From Chrysopilus asiliformis (Eukaryota > Arthropoda > Insecta > Diptera > Rhagionidae): 64,000 nt of DNA. The stretch spans positions 37,826,361 to 37,890,360 of the forward strand of contig OZ035963.1 in the NCBI GenBank assembly GCA_964034945.1. Direction: 5' to 3'. The notes under the pieces are model-generated. The model saw nothing but the letters and a program-made list of their open reading frames with translations. It did not search any database and was not told the origin of the DNA. Both the position numbers and the translations under genes were made by a program. The number at the start of each line of letters is the position of its first letter. The stretch's first letter is position 1. Of the stretch, positions 33,174 to 45,565 are shown piece after piece.

Positions 33174-33585
33174 AGGTGATGGCCCAATAGAAGCTTTGCT
33201 TGCTTTGCTTTGCTAAACTATTTGAGGCGATCAAAGCAAGCAAAGCTACTCTAGGCCCAATGTACGCTTTGCTATGAGCGCTTTGACATCTGGCAATTGT
33301 GTTGTATTTATATTTCGTGAGTGAAAAAAAAGTTTGTGCAAACATTTTAACAATAAAAATTAATTTATAAAGTATTTATAATGCATTTTGTATGCTATTT
33401 GTGTTTTATTTCGTCGATTGGGTCAAAGCGCATAAAGCAAAGCGTCTAATTGAGAATTGCTCAAATCGAAGGTCTGCTTGGTTTTAAGCGCTTTTGTATT
33501 GGACCAGCTCCCATTAGGAAACACGGAATTCAATTCAGCTGTCAAAGCGAGTAAAGCAAGCAAAGCTTCTATTGGGCCATCGCCT
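33174..33585. mobile_element. Non-autonomous element with 33-bp ends and TTA duplication
   Basis: The ends AGG(T/C)GATGGCCCAATAGAAG match 32/33. TTA flanks both (33171-33173, 33586-33588). The end word AAAGCAAGCAAAGC and its complement recur internally (33190-33255, 33420-33450). 412 bp; no coding. PIF/Harbinger-like by its duplication. Confidence 0.87.
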
Positions 33586-33619
33586 TTAGAGTGTGGTAGT
33601 AAGCAGGTCCAAACTATAA

Positions 33620-34086
33620 CATAACAAAAGCTATAATTGCCAATCTGGAGTTTTATGTAGAATCATAAAAATAACTTTTGTTCTTGGACTTTTTTGATAA
33701 AATTCACCGTTTTTGAGATATTTAGAAAAAAAGTTTTCGTTCGTATGGGGGGTACCCCCCCTAATGGTCCATTTTTGCCCATTAACGAACTTAGCCTCAC
33801 ATTTTACGAAAAACGGATTTGTGCAAAATTTCAAGTCTCTAGTTTAATCCGTGCGCCCGCAATCCGCACCACAGACAGACGGACGGACAAACAGTCGGAC
33901 GGACAAACAGTCGGACGGACAAACAGACGGACGGACGGACGGACGGACGGACATGCTAAATTCAACTTTTTTTATCATTCTAAACACAATGGTGTAATTC
34001 ATTTTTTTGTGTGATGACGGGATCTTGGCGTTACAAACGGTAAGGCAAATCTAATATACCCTTTGGTTTCACCATACGGGTATAAT
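33620..34086 (-). repeat. Interspersed repeat family A, copy 4 (internally deleted)
   Basis: On the minus strand: TATACCCGTATGGTGAAACC at 34085 downward, a long (GTCC)n core (33875-33953) with GTCCGACTGTTT repeats, ending ATTATAGCTTTTGTTATG. The section with GTGGAATTTTGATAC is missing. A 106-codon + strand frame across it is not a gene. Confidence 0.85.
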
Positions 34087-34282
34087 AAACCAGGAGTTAG
34101 CAAGCCACATGCGAATGATAATCGAATAAAAAAATGGTTTGATTATTTGAATTGTTTGATATTCGCTGAATCCTATTTGCATAAGGATGAGTCCGCTAAC
34201 ACTTAGGATTCATTCCAATTTTTTTGTAGTAAAAAAATCATAATAAACGCTTAGAATGATGCTATTTAAACGGATCCAGTTG

Positions 34283-34395
34283 GGCCACAGGCAGTGGAGT
34301 CGGTAGCTCAACTTGCAACTCCGACACCAACTCCTTCTCTTGAAATTAAAAAAATATCCGACTCTATTTCCAACTCCTGAAAGTCTAGAACAGAC
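34283..34395. repeat. GGAGTCGG/CCGACTCC word cluster
   Basis: CAGGCAGTGGAGTCGGTAGC followed by AACTCCGACACCAACTCC and ATCCGACTCTATTTCCAACTCCTG. The same words and the CTGAAAGTCTAGA tail recur at 45982-47212. Confidence 0.55.
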
Positions 34396-34505
34396 GCGGG
34401 CAAAAGCAAATTTTAAAGTGCGCAACTTACAAATATATAACTAAAATAGAGCTATAAGCTTTAAAACTCAAATACACTGTTAAAAAATTAATGTTTCGTA
34501 GGTAT

Positions 34506-35076
34506 TTTTATACCCGTATGGTGAAACCAAAGGGTATATTAACTTTGCCTTACCGTTTGTAACGCCAAGATCCCGTCATCTCACACAAAAATGAATTACA
34601 CCAGTATGTTTAGAATGATAAAATAATTAATTTTTGCATGTCCGTCCGTCCGCCCGTCTGTCCGTCTGTCTGTCTGTGGCGCGGATTGCGGGCGCACGGA
34701 TTGAGCTACGGACTTGAAATTTTGCGCAGATCCGTTTTTTGTAAAATGAAAGGCTAAGTTCGTTCATGGGCACAAAATGGACCATTAGTAGGGGGGGACC
34801 CCATTCCAACGAAAACGTTTTTTGCGAATATCTCAAGAACGGTGCATCTTATCAAAAAAGCGCAAGAACAAAAGTTATTTAGGATATGATTCTACATAAA
34901 ACTCCCATACATAAAAATCCGATTGGAATAAATTTTAAAAAATCTTATTGAAAAGTTTGACTTCAAAGTGGAATTTTGATACAACTGTTCGCCGTTCACT
35001 TAAACTTCGAACAATGCCATATCACCATACGGATTTTCAATAATTGCCAGATTGGCAATTATAGCTTTTGTTATGT
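34506..35076 (+). repeat. Interspersed repeat family A, copy 5 (near full length)
   Basis: ATACCCGTATGGTGAAACCA to ATTATAGCTTTTGTTATG, with the (GTCC/GTCT)n core at 34640-34676 and the 3' inverted partner ATATCACCATACGG at 35019. Confidence 0.9.
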
Positions 35077-36714
35077 TTATTTGATAAAATGAATTCTTAA
35101 TTAGATTCTTTGTTTTTGTGTAGCCTTGTTGAATTTAAATGTTTATTAACGCAAAACACATATAAATGCACATAAAATTCTGCGAAATTCGATGTGCATT
35201 TAAGCGTGTTCTACTGTACTGCATAAAATTGAAAAAGTGAATTTTGTTTTATAACATCATTGTTCAAATGTAATATTTTATAGTCGTATAATCGTTACTA
35301 AATGCGATTGTAAGCCACTCTTGATGAATTATTTCAATTTCCTGTCAAAAGCACGGCTGTCATCCCTTCAATTGAACTTTCTTTGGTTCTAGCAAGGGCA
35401 AGCAGCCATGTATCCCTTTCCCGGACTTTCTGACTCGGTTTGAATATTAAATCATGTCATGATCGTCATCATTTATGATTATCATGACCGAAAATAAAAC
35501 AAGCGCCATCCATTGATTACAATTACTCATTTATGTTTATCATTAATTTTTCTACCCTTCATTAAATCTTGCATCTTAGTTTTGTTTTCTAAGTATCTTC
35601 CTATTTCGAATCAAACATTAAAAGACTAAAGGAAAATATAAATTACCAAGAAGCGTATAATGACGATCGTTACACGAAATTGATTTTATAAAACGATCAA
35701 ATTCGACCAACCAATTGATTATTTATCATAAGACGTTGAATACTGACAAAAATTCTAAAGCAATGTCGGTACAATGTAAAGGAGCGAGACAGAGACGAAA
35801 TCACAGATTGCACATCAAAATCATATGTGTCTAAAGAAGGGTATTTGACTCTAACAAGAAGTAAATGAGCTAAGATCAAGGAGACTGTGGCCGAAGCAAA
35901 TGGTTTTCAAGGGGAGAAGGGTAAATCTGGTTAGTCGTTGGAAGATTTTTTACTTGGAACAAAATGTAGAGACTGCGCTTAGCGCTATTCTTTGATCTGT
36001 CCACTCTATCTAGGAAATGTTTGTCAAAATCGTTCAACCGTTTTTATCGTTTTTGACATTTTTTTATCAACTATATTCAGACCGAATTGAACTGTCTTCG
36101 AACCATATATAATTATTTTTCTGAGTATTGTATGAGAGTGTGTGAAACTTGTAGGCATTATTTAATAATACGAGATCACCATACAGCTTCCAGTAGACGG
36201 GCGCATGCATGATTCTTGCCTGACCATCAAACTTTTATTTTAATATAGCGTCAATTTATCACAAATTTATTCTTCTACTGTTTTTTTTGTAGCAATATAT
36301 GTAAGTGCACATATAACTACAAATGTATGAGTGGATATTGTAGTCATGAGTTTAGTTTAAATTTTTTTTCGAACGTTATTCCTGAACTCAACTCTGAATT
36401 TCGTTATGCGGGTTAGGGATAAAATTTAATCTTGATGTATGCTTTTGATTTGTTTTCCAGTTTTTGTTCGTCGTTGGTTTGTAAGTAAATATCTGTCTCA
36501 TTACCCGTACGATCACGGTAGTGAGTTGCTGAAAATCTTCATGTCACAATGCATCATTTTACAGATCCCTCAATGCACTGAAAATAGACATACGCAAATT
36601 AAACGTAATCCTACCGTTACTTCTAATATTTGTTTCATTCTGTAAAAACCCTATAATATATAAAAAAAACGAATCTCTGTAAATATGCATTTATCTTCTT
36701 CTTATTTTCATGTA
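35077..36714. other. No feature seen
   Basis: About 1.6 kb of AT-rich intron. A small palindromic region (ATCATGTCATGATCGTCATC) lies near 35451. Confidence 0.4.
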
Positions 36715-36850
36715 TATAGGCTTGTATGTCTGCCTGTTCGCCTATAACTCGAGGATCACGGAACCGATTTAGATGAAACTTTCAGAAAAGCTTACTAATA
36801 ATAAGAGGCTTTTAACAACCTGGAATTAGTTCTAGGTTTCCCTTCGTTTT
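36715..36850 (+). repeat. Diverged relative of the (GTCT)n-core repeats
   Basis: CTTGTATGTCTGCCTGTTCG, CTATAACTCGAGGATCACGG and AACCGATTTAGATGAAACTT follow the layout of the copy at 53390. The family B distal motif (CGTAAATTTTGTATAAGAAA) follows at 37003. Confidence 0.45.
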
Positions 36851-37040
36851 GTCTTGTCTTCACTCGATTACTTCATGCACCGTTAATTCATTAGGCGCCA
36901 CTAGCAGAATGCGTTGGGATGACCAAAAGGTGGTTTCTGCGATTATTTATTTTTATGCTATGTCATCAAACATTTAAAAAAATTGTGTAAATTGCGCAGA
37001 AACGTAAATTTTGTATAAGAAAGTCCTGTGCTGCTCACAT

Positions 37041-38761
37041 AAGATATCTTTTCTTCGTGTATATATAGACTACTTGGACATGTTTTTGGGTTATTCGGTC
37101 TGAATTAAAACTTCGATTATAATGTGCTGTAGCAAGGAAACGGTCGAGAATACAATGTTGTGGATATAGGGGAAAGTTGTACAAAACTGGGTAAGCGATA
37201 AAAACCGTGTGCCTATGCAAACTTGGCGCTTAAAAATGCTATTAAGTCTACACACTGCCAATTGGATTGGTATCGCCTAGTCCCCTGAAATTACAGAGAA
37301 TCATCTGGCGCTTGCGTAAAATGACAGTTCTATCGTGAATAGTAGTTTTTGAGGCGTTCCAATATAATATTGTTATTGGGGTTTCATGAGCTTTATAGGA
37401 AATTACCGGTATAACAGTAATAAAATTACTTGACATTCATTGTATACTGAGATAAAAATATTTGCTATATGAAAGCTGAGATAGTCAAACAATTGCCGTT
37501 CTTTCTAAATGGGTCTCCGGGATAAAATCGTTCGGGGTCAAATCGGATATACCAGGTTTTGTATGCGTGTGTTAAGTTTTGCTATCCTTAAGTTTTGCTA
37601 TTATTCACATTTTATTTTTAACTAGTAACAGGTTATGCCCCGATATCGTTATGCCCCGAAATTACATTAGAAAGACTTACAGACAAAGCTGGTCTGCCAA
37701 TAAGATGAAAAATGCGATGTTGGATGTCACTGAGCATGCTGGACACAAAAAAAAATATTTTCTTAAAAAAAAATACAAAAAAAAATATTCGAGTATAGTA
37801 CTCGGTTTTATACAACCCGTGGGGTAAAACCGTAAAATCGATGTTTGTGAAAACCATGTATTAATTTTTTTCTTGAATTTATATGACGTTTTTTTTATTT
37901 TTATTAAAAACATGGCTGTTAGAAGTTTGGATTTAGTAAGCGTATTTTGTTAGAAAGCCGGTATTACCCTACTTTCCCCTATACATTATTTGAATTCCGA
38001 CAATGTTCCATTTTTAATCTTTGACATTATATTTTTTTTTAATGATCCGATTAAGAGATCTATATGGATCATTTAAAAAACGAAAGCGAGTTTATTGAGG
38101 GTTTAAATTTGTTTTTAGGTTATTTTGAAACGAACTTTGCCGTCATAATAAACTATATGTTGTACCAACAACTTTAAAAATCGCAAAAACCAATTCAATC
38201 ACCACTAGAATATTAAGTTCTGTTTTTCGCCGCTATATTTTTTCAGTTTTCGGAGGATAGCAGGATAGTCTGATTGTGGTGGAAATAGTATTCAATATCC
38301 ACACACCTGTGAAAGCAGAGACGCGAGCTGAGACACGTACCGAGGGAAATTCATAACACCGATAAAACTTGGGTTACGAATTTGTATGAGAGTTAATCCG
38401 GATCTCTGATCGGATCATTAAAAAATATAGCTAATATGTATACTAGTAATCCAACTAAGTTTACAAAACATTTGAGGAGCCGCATGTTGCTGAATGTACC
38501 TAAGAAGTTTTTAAATTTTTTTTCTACATTTATTCTTTTATCGATATCAGAAAGTAACTATAGGGCGTTTCTTCTCTTTGTGTATTTCAAATACATCACG
38601 ATATCAAAGAATTTCTTTAATTAGATTTAGGGTCCGTTTACATTAGCAATTTTTACCGGAATTTCTCACTCAGAACTGATTCCGCGACAGTTATTCCTCA
38701 GTCGTTAAAGATTCAACATAAATAATTAATTAATTTTTATAATAAAGACATTTAATATTTT
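37041..38761. other. No feature seen
   Basis: About 1.7 kb of AT-rich intron; short open frames without motifs; A-rich run near 37747-37790. Confidence 0.4.
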
Positions 38762-39302
38762 CTACACGATAAACATTTTTGGGCTAAATTTTAATCTTTT
38801 TGGTATTGTATACAGTTCCAAAGCGAAAAAATATTAAAATTTAATCTTGCGAAAGATTACAATTTTTTAATTTTTTTTTTTATTAAAACGTAATCCAAAT
38901 AAGTTATTGATTTTATTACTCGAATGTTGCAGACCTTGTACGAATTATAACGGAAGGGAAAATTTTAAAAATATTGAAAAATAATATAAATTTTATTATA
39001 AAATATCGAATTTCAGAACTGGGATTAAAAGTTAATGCAACAGCATATGGGTATATTTTTATTGTTTTTTGTATAAACTTTTAACCCCAGTTCTGAAATT
39101 CAATATTTCATAAAATATTAAATGTAATACATTTTTTATTACAATCTATCAAACTCGAAGAAAAGTGTTGAAAAAGAATACAAGTTTGATTAAAAATGTA
39201 GTTAATCATTTGAGAGGATTGAAATTTAATAGAAAAAGTATTGAAAAAATTCGAATTCCAGAAATGGGAATAAAAGTTAGTCTAATAATTTTAACCGTGT
39301 AG
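38762..39302. mobile_element. CTACACG-ended element with CAGAACTGGGATTAAAAGTT words
   Basis: The left end CTACACGATAAAC and the right end TTTTAACCGTGTAG are inverted. The 20-base word at 39016 recurs inverted at 39078 (AACTTTTAACCCCAGTTCTG) and again direct at 39254 (CAGAAATGGGAATAAAAGTT). Confidence 0.55.
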
Positions 39303-40034
39303 TAATTGTTACATTATTTCGTCTCCGAAATTGTTCTGTGCTTTTTCACCATTTCGGAAAATGCCAATAAAAAAATAAAAGTGACAAACGCATTGTGAAA
39401 CAATTTCCTTTCAATGAATTTTCATTCAGAATCACTTTCTTTTCGAGTTCTATTATATTAAGTCGTCATCATAATCACATTTTCATGTTTTGAACGCCAC
39501 TGCATTTATCAAGTACATGTAAGCCATAATAAAAACTGTTAATATGCAGAAAAAATTCTGACGATGGTAATGGTATTACAATTAAATTGTCATCAAACAA
39601 TTCACAGTACATTTTTTATATTACCTTTTTCACCCTGCTCCACAAAGTTTCGTACTCCTTCTTTCCCTTTTATCCCAGTGAAAATTATTTCACTAAAGGT
39701 GAGTCTGGTTTAGAATAAAATTACCATTCATCATATATCCTTTCTTTATTCAGTTATAGCGTTTTACTTATTATACGAATATTATCTTTTGCCCATGTTT
39801 CATGCTTAAAGATTGAAAAAAAACCTACAGCTAAGCTATGAATATAGAGCTTTAAGTCTGTCGGTGGTAGAACTCTTCAAAAACTCCTTTTCCATTATCC
39901 TTGAAGAAGGAAAGTGTGAAGATGAGAAAATTGCAGCAAACTGAAAAATAATAAAGGAAAACGCAGAAAGAGTGGAGGATGTGGGGAATATAAAAGTATA
40001 AAAAACGTGAGAAGCAAGTGTACCCAGAACTTTT
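39303..40034. other. No feature seen
   Basis: AT-rich intron sequence. Confidence 0.4.
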
Positions 40035-41100
40035 ATACCCCGTTCCCCTAAAATTGTTTTGAAAATTTTATGTATGTGAATTTGCTTACAAATTCCTTTA
40101 TAAATACGAAAGATTATTGGGCATCCCTTTCTTCTACTGCAAAGTATTGTAGATTCGGTTTTTACTTTCTTCTACGGAGTATAATAAAGTATTGTATTCA
40201 TGAAAAATTTAGACCTCTTAATTTTGCCTAAAAAGCATTTCCCGATCACTCCTGAGTCGATTGGAGTCATATTTAAAAAATGTCTTTCTGTCTGTCAGTC
40301 TGTCAGTCTGTCTGTCAGTCTGTCTGTCAGTCTGTCTGTCAGTCTGTCTGTCAGTCTGTGTACAAGATTTCTCAAAAACTAATAGAGCTAGCGCCATGAA
40401 ATTTTGTAGGCATGTTGGGTCCTGAAATGGGACGATCCTATCAACTTTTGGTGGAAATCCGTTAACCGGAAGTATCCAAAATGGCGGTTTTTCAAAAATC
40501 GCAATTTCGTTTTCCTCGATTTACTCCCAAACTACGCGTTTTTTAGTGGCCTTAAGTATGACAAAACTTGGAGAAAATAAAATTTTCCACACTTTTGTCT
40601 TTAGCTATAACTCGATATCTCCACCTGTTATCGAGATAAACCGTTATTTCCAAAAAAACAGTTTTTTTGCGATTATCTCGAAAATTAACGGGTTTTTGCT
40701 GACTGAATGTATGAAGTGAATTAATGAGAATGGCATTCTGCACAATTTTGTTTCTTACCGTTATCCGTTATCTTTTACCGTTATTGAGATATTTTCATAA
40801 ATATGTAAAAAATCATATTTTTGCGAATAATTTGCAAACTAACGGTTTTTCGACAAATTAATTTAAGGAAGAATTGGAGATGTTAAAATTTTCTACCTTT
40901 TTGCCATTTACCGTAAATTGATATCTTTTACAGTTCTCAAGTTATCTCAAATTTTGTACGTTTTTGATGTTTTTGAATAAACCAAGAATTTATTGGGAGG
41001 TCGTCTTAGGTTGACAACGCGACAGGGCTCTAGGGTAAATTGCGCAGGGTCGTAGATTTTGTAGAAGAAAGTTTTGTGTTGACCACAACTGATATTTTCA
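40035..41100 (+). repeat. Interspersed repeat family B, most complete copy
   Basis: Order: TTATACCCCGTTCCCCTAAA, ACGGAGTATAATAAAGTATT, CCCGATCACTCCTGAGTCGA, a (GTCTGTCA)n core at 40282-40360, GTGTACAAGATTTCTCAAAA, AATGGCGGTTTTTCAAAAAT, CTCCCAAACTACGCGTTTTT, three TAACGG/ATATCT blocks, and distal GTAGATTTTGTAGAAGAAAG at 41050. No transposase or RT motif in any frame. Confidence 0.75.
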
Positions 41101-42594
41101 TGTCGTCTTTTTCCTTGTTGAGACACTGGCGTAGATCGAGCATCACTGAACTTCGAAGGATATACTTATGCCAATTTTATGTATATCTATATTCACAATT
41201 TCAAGTACAGGGCGGGCAAGGGGGATATGAGGTGTTGGAAGTGGTGTTTGGTTAAGGAGCACAGTTCATCTAAAAAAAAAATGATGAGGTGGGAAACTTA
41301 TTTCATGATTTTGACAAGAAAATTTACATTTCAAAAGGATACAAAGGTATATGCACAAAATCTATTGTTTTATAAAAGCTGTGCGTTAAAAAGAATATAA
41401 TTTTCAGAAATACGAAAACATATATGTATATTTATGTAAACACGTACTCCATATGTAAAAGTATTTGAAACAAAGTGCATTGCGTGCATGTATTCATAAA
41501 TACATGTATTTTGGTAAAAATCAATTCAATTTATCATATCAAATTTTATTCGAAGGCAGAGTCATAACGCGATATTGAAGTTCGAGGAATCTAAAATATA
41601 GTTTCTGACTGTTGATCGATTTTAACGATTTTTTTTTGTCTTACGCCCCATTTTCCCATTGGATATTTCGGAATTGCATTTTTTCGACCTATATATACCG
41701 GTCCAAATCCGATTTCCGGCCAAACTAGTTCGTCCTAATAGAAAAACGTACGCTCTAGGATAATCTGTTGGCTCACCAAATTAATGTATACTGAATTAAC
41801 CTACAGACAAAAATGGATCCCTCTTTAGATTTTCCTGTTAAAAAATGGAATTTACTTCAGTTTTGCAATAGCCGTAGATCAAGGCGCAATTTATGGCAAA
41901 TATTTTTCATGTTATTCGTCTTAAACTTTTATTTGCTGAACATTTTGTGCTAGTGTGAGTTATTCATATTGCAGTACCTGGTTATAAGAATTTCCAGGAG
42001 AAAAATAAAATTTCAGCTTTGTAATTAAAGATGTATTAAATCAAAAGCTCAAATAATGGCAATTGGAAGCATACTTTGTGTAGTCTGTTAACTACATTGC
42101 TGGTATAATCTATAAAGTAGTTCAATTATCCTCACATTAACTGTCGGTACACAGATCAGAAGTGTGAAAGCTTAACTTCAAAGAAATAAATCTTTTGATG
42201 TTTATGGATGATTAAAAAATTTTGTCACGTCACTGTCAACTAAGAACTTTCAATTCAACGTAATCCGGAGGGTAGAATGCTTGAACGACACAGAATTTTC
42301 ATTCTGTGTCGTTTCTTTTCATTCACCTACTCAGACAACCGTCAGACTTTTGAAGAATACCTAAATCAAAAGATTGCACTCTTTCACACTATATTGGGGT
42401 CAAGTTTTATATCCTTTCTTGTGCTGATGATGTGCGAATATGTGAAAATAAGATATTCTTGCATATACATGAAAAAGATTAGTTCAGTGAATGTACTTAA
42501 GAAAAAAAGTGCGGCAGTGATGGTTTTTGGTGTACCTAGAAAATAGATTTTTTAAAGCTGTTAGTTCTGAACATATTTTTCATGTATATTTTTT
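41101..42594. other. No repeat recognised; one perfect 13-bp hairpin
   Basis: About 1.5 kb of AT-rich intron. 42284-42296 (AACGACACAGAAT) pairs perfectly with 42301-42313 across a TTTC loop, but no U-tract follows and the context gives no role. Confidence 0.5.
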
Positions 42595-42667
42595 TAGGAA
42601 GTACGTAGTACGAAGTATAATAAAGTATTGTGATTATGGAAAATTTCGAGATCTTATTTTTGGTTAA

Positions 42668-43833
42668 TACTATATTCAGACCAACACAAAATCACGTAAT
42701 TTTGAAGATTTTCGTAATTTTGAACGAAATCTTGCTCGAAATCACGAGATTTCCAGTACATTAACCTGTTTTCAAAAATCACTAAAAGTATGCAATTTCC
42801 ACAAAATTACGAACGAAATCAAGCAAAAACAATGAATACAACCCTGCATCACTCATTCAGCTCTCTTGAGTACATCAGTTTTGACATTTGTGCTGGATTG
42901 GAACGACGGAGATATAAGAAAAAGAAGCCGTGTTCCGCACGCGAAAAGGATATATTAGTAAACAACTTATGCCGGAGACACATGTGCAGAATTTTGCATG
43001 CAGCGCAGTTAGAATACACAGGTTTATATGAAGGAGCCCACACGTAAATTCTGCATGCAGCGCAGAGCTGCACCATGTCTCTATTTCTAATTTCTCTGCG
43101 CAGAATTAGTGATCCCAACTGAGGATTCTTGTTTGGTGTTTGGCAAAATCGCCTGTTAGCAAAGAGACTATGGACTAGATTCGTACACAGGGAAAACGAA
43201 AGTTTGACATTTGGTAAGAACGATTTTTGGCGAAGAACAAGTCTCAGTTTTAAGTAGAAAATATTCAATACTTTGTGTTCACGTTATCTATGTCTTTCAG
43301 GAACATGAGGTGGTCCATCCATTTCCAAAGGTGATCCATCCATTTCCAATACAAAAATTGATTGTTTCGAATGAATTCAATCAATTCTTCTTCCATTGTT
43401 GACAGCAGCCGATGCGATGAAATGACAAAAAAAATCTGCTCATGTGTCTCAGCTGCAGATCTGCAAGCAGCGCTGCATGCAGAAATTCTGCACATGTGTC
43501 TCCGGCATTACGCGGGGCAAAAAAAAATTGACTTGTTTTTGATGCGATTAGATATGAAATGGAAAATAATTGTTTATTTTCATTACAGATAATTTCCATT
43601 GTCGTCTAAAGTGTCTAATTCTGTTTGCACATATTTCACCGATGTTTTGAATTGTATTATTCATCATATTACTAAAATTCATAGTAATCCTACACGAACT
43701 TCCTCGATCCATTTTTGAACTAACGTAGTTGAAATGTCAAACAGAATTACCTTAACCTCTGTGTGAACACTTTGGTTTAAGATTTAAATCATTTCGCAAA
43801 ATTACGTGATTTTGTGTCGGTCTGAACTTAGTA
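42668..43833. mobile_element. Family E element, copy 2, TAA duplication, carrying a nested element
   Basis: Inverted orientation relative to 29244. The ends TACTATATTCAGACC and (inverted) TACTAAGTTCAGACC pair; TAA flanks both (42665-42667, 43834-43836). Removing the nested element leaves about 625 bp, like copies 1 and 3. Confidence 0.85.
42970..43507. mobile_element. Family F non-autonomous element, TTA duplication, nested in family E
   Basis: The ends TGCCGGAGACACATGTGCAG are inverted over about 37 bases with one indel. TTA flanks both (42967-42969, 43508-43510). Comparison with 29550 shows the uninterrupted site. The end word GCATGCAGCGCAG recurs inside at 43053. 538 bp; no coding. Confidence 0.88.
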
Positions 43834-44070
43834 TAAAAAAAATTTCCCGACCTTCCACAGGTCTTTCTGTCTAGCAGTCTGTCCGTCTGTGTACAAGATT
43901 TCTCAAAAACTACTAGAGTTAAAGACTTGAAATTTTAAATTTGGTTCTGGAATGGGACTATCCTGTCAGCTTTTGGTGGAAATCCGTTAACTGGTAGTAA
44001 CCAAAATAGTGGGTTTTTAAAAATTGGATATTCCGGAGTTTAACTTTTTCGACTTATATATATACCGGTT

Positions 44071-44325
44071 TTATATCGAGATTAGCCGGTTTTCTTTTTT
44101 GCTTTTGCTCAAGGCTGCGGGATCCCTACCCATCATCTTTTCCACGTACAGTCGTGAGGATTTGTAGAAGTTATACTTCTTCCTCTGTGACAACCCTGGA
44201 TTTGCACTACGAGAGTCTTCCGTCGACGTTTTCGTCTCCGATGTATTCTCAGTGACATTGGTCTTCACTCCTGCCATTTCTATTTGGATTGGGGGTGGGT
44301 GTAGGGGTAAAATTTTCAACAGCAC
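44071..44325 (-). other. Unrecognised 84-codon open frame
   Basis: Encodes EMAGVKTNVTENTSETKTST and YVEKMMGRDPAALSKSKKEN: acidic/Ser-Thr-rich then basic. Base composition is more balanced than its surroundings. It may be the leftover of a retrotransposon ORF1 or an old processed copy, but I recognise no family. Low confidence that it is coding. Confidence 0.2.
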
Positions 44326-44762
44326 TGTTACAACAAATATCGGATGAGCTCATTTTGTCGCAGAGCTGCCATGGGACAGGCTCTGGGGCGGCATATCCGG
44401 ATTCAACTTATCAATCCTCGATTTCTCGAAGGACAAACAGATTATCAGAAACATAAGAAAAGCTAAAATTGACAGGGGTCAATCGTCAAATACTCTATAT
44501 GAGGCCAGACAAAAATTTTATTTGAAAAAAAAAACCATTTGTATGGGGGATGAGGGAAGAAGTGGTCGAATTGAATTTTAATGTATGAAACGATTATCTA
44601 AAATCATATTCTAAATACTTTTCATCTTTACAAATTTTTCAATAAGATGCACGGTTTTCGAGAAAATAGGATAAAGATATTCCGTTTGTATGGGAAGAAG
44701 TGGTTCAACTGGATTTTGATGTATGGATGAGTTATGTAATATCTTATTCTAAACACATTTTA

Positions 44763-45376
44763 CACCGACGCAAATTCACGTAATTTTGCGAAATGATTTA
44801 GATCTTAAACCAAAGTGTTCACACAGAGGTTAAGGTAATTTTGTTTGACATTTCAACTACGTTAGTTCAAAAATGGATCGAGGAAGTTCGCGTAGGATTA
44901 CTATGAATTTTAGTAATATGATGAATAATACAATTCAAAACATCGATCAAATATGTGCAAACAGAATTAGACATTTTAGATGAAAGTGGAAATGATCTGT
45001 AATGAAAATAAACAATTATTTTCCATTTCATATTTAATTGCATCATAAACATGTCCATTTATTTATTTTTTCAGACCACAGGTTTACTAATATATCCTCT
45101 TCGCGTGCGGAACACGGCTTCTTTTTCTTATATTTCCGTTTTTCCAAAGCAGCACAAATGTCAAAACTGATGTACTCAAGAGAGCTGAATGAGTGATGCA
45201 GGGTTGTATACATTGTTTTTGGTTGATTTCGTTCGTAATTTTGTGGAAATTTCATACTTTTAGTAATTTTGAAAACAGGTTAATATACTGGAAATCTCGT
45301 GATTTCGAGCAAGATTTCGTTCAAAATTACGAAAATCTTCAAAATTACGTAATTTTGCGTCGGTGTGAACATAGTA
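44763..45376. mobile_element. Family E element, copy 3, TTA duplication
   Basis: The right end (inverted) TACTATGTTCACACCGACGC is intact. The left end has lost its outermost ten or so bases and begins CACCGACGCAAATTCACGT. TTA lies at both edges (44760-44762, 45377-45379). Interior as in copy 1. Confidence 0.8.
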
Positions 45377-45388
45377 TTACCTGTATAA

Positions 45389-45565
45389 TAGCTGCGTTCC
45401 CGACCCATGTAAAAACTACTGCGCAGTACTTGCCAGTAATTTTTGTCGGGAACGCACTTTTGGATGATTGCAAGCAAATCCTAAGATTCGGAATGAGAGG
45501 ATGTGTAGATGCGAGCGTTCCGCAGTAATCCGCAGTAGGTTTTTCATGGATCGGGAACGCAGCTA
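45389..45565. mobile_element. 177-bp inverted-end element
   Basis: The ends TAGCTGCGTTCCCGA(C/T)CCATG are inverted over about 35 bases with few mismatches; a TA duplication is probable. It sits 12 bases from family E copy 3. ACTGCG words recur near both ends. Confidence 0.8.

Larger units (their letters stand above)
42595..44060 (+). repeat. Family B copy split by a family E element
   Basis: The left part (AGTATAATAAAGTATTGTGA) and the right part from 43837 (TTTCCCGACC, CTGTGTACAAGATTTCTCAA, GGTGGAAATCCGTTAACTGG) join in family order if 42668-43836 is removed. Confidence 0.7.

Noticed and set aside
33694..34014. 106-codon frame with a TDRRTDKQSDGQ-type repeat
   Set aside because: It is the translation of the (GACGGAC)n core of family A copy 4; similar frames appear in every copy.
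42284..42313. Perfect 13-bp hairpin as a transcription terminator
   Set aside because: This is an animal intron, there is no T tract after the stem, and the short stem can arise by chance in this much AT-rich sequence.
42849..43268. 139-codon minus-strand frame
   Set aside because: It crosses the boundary between nested family E and family F elements, so it cannot be an old gene.
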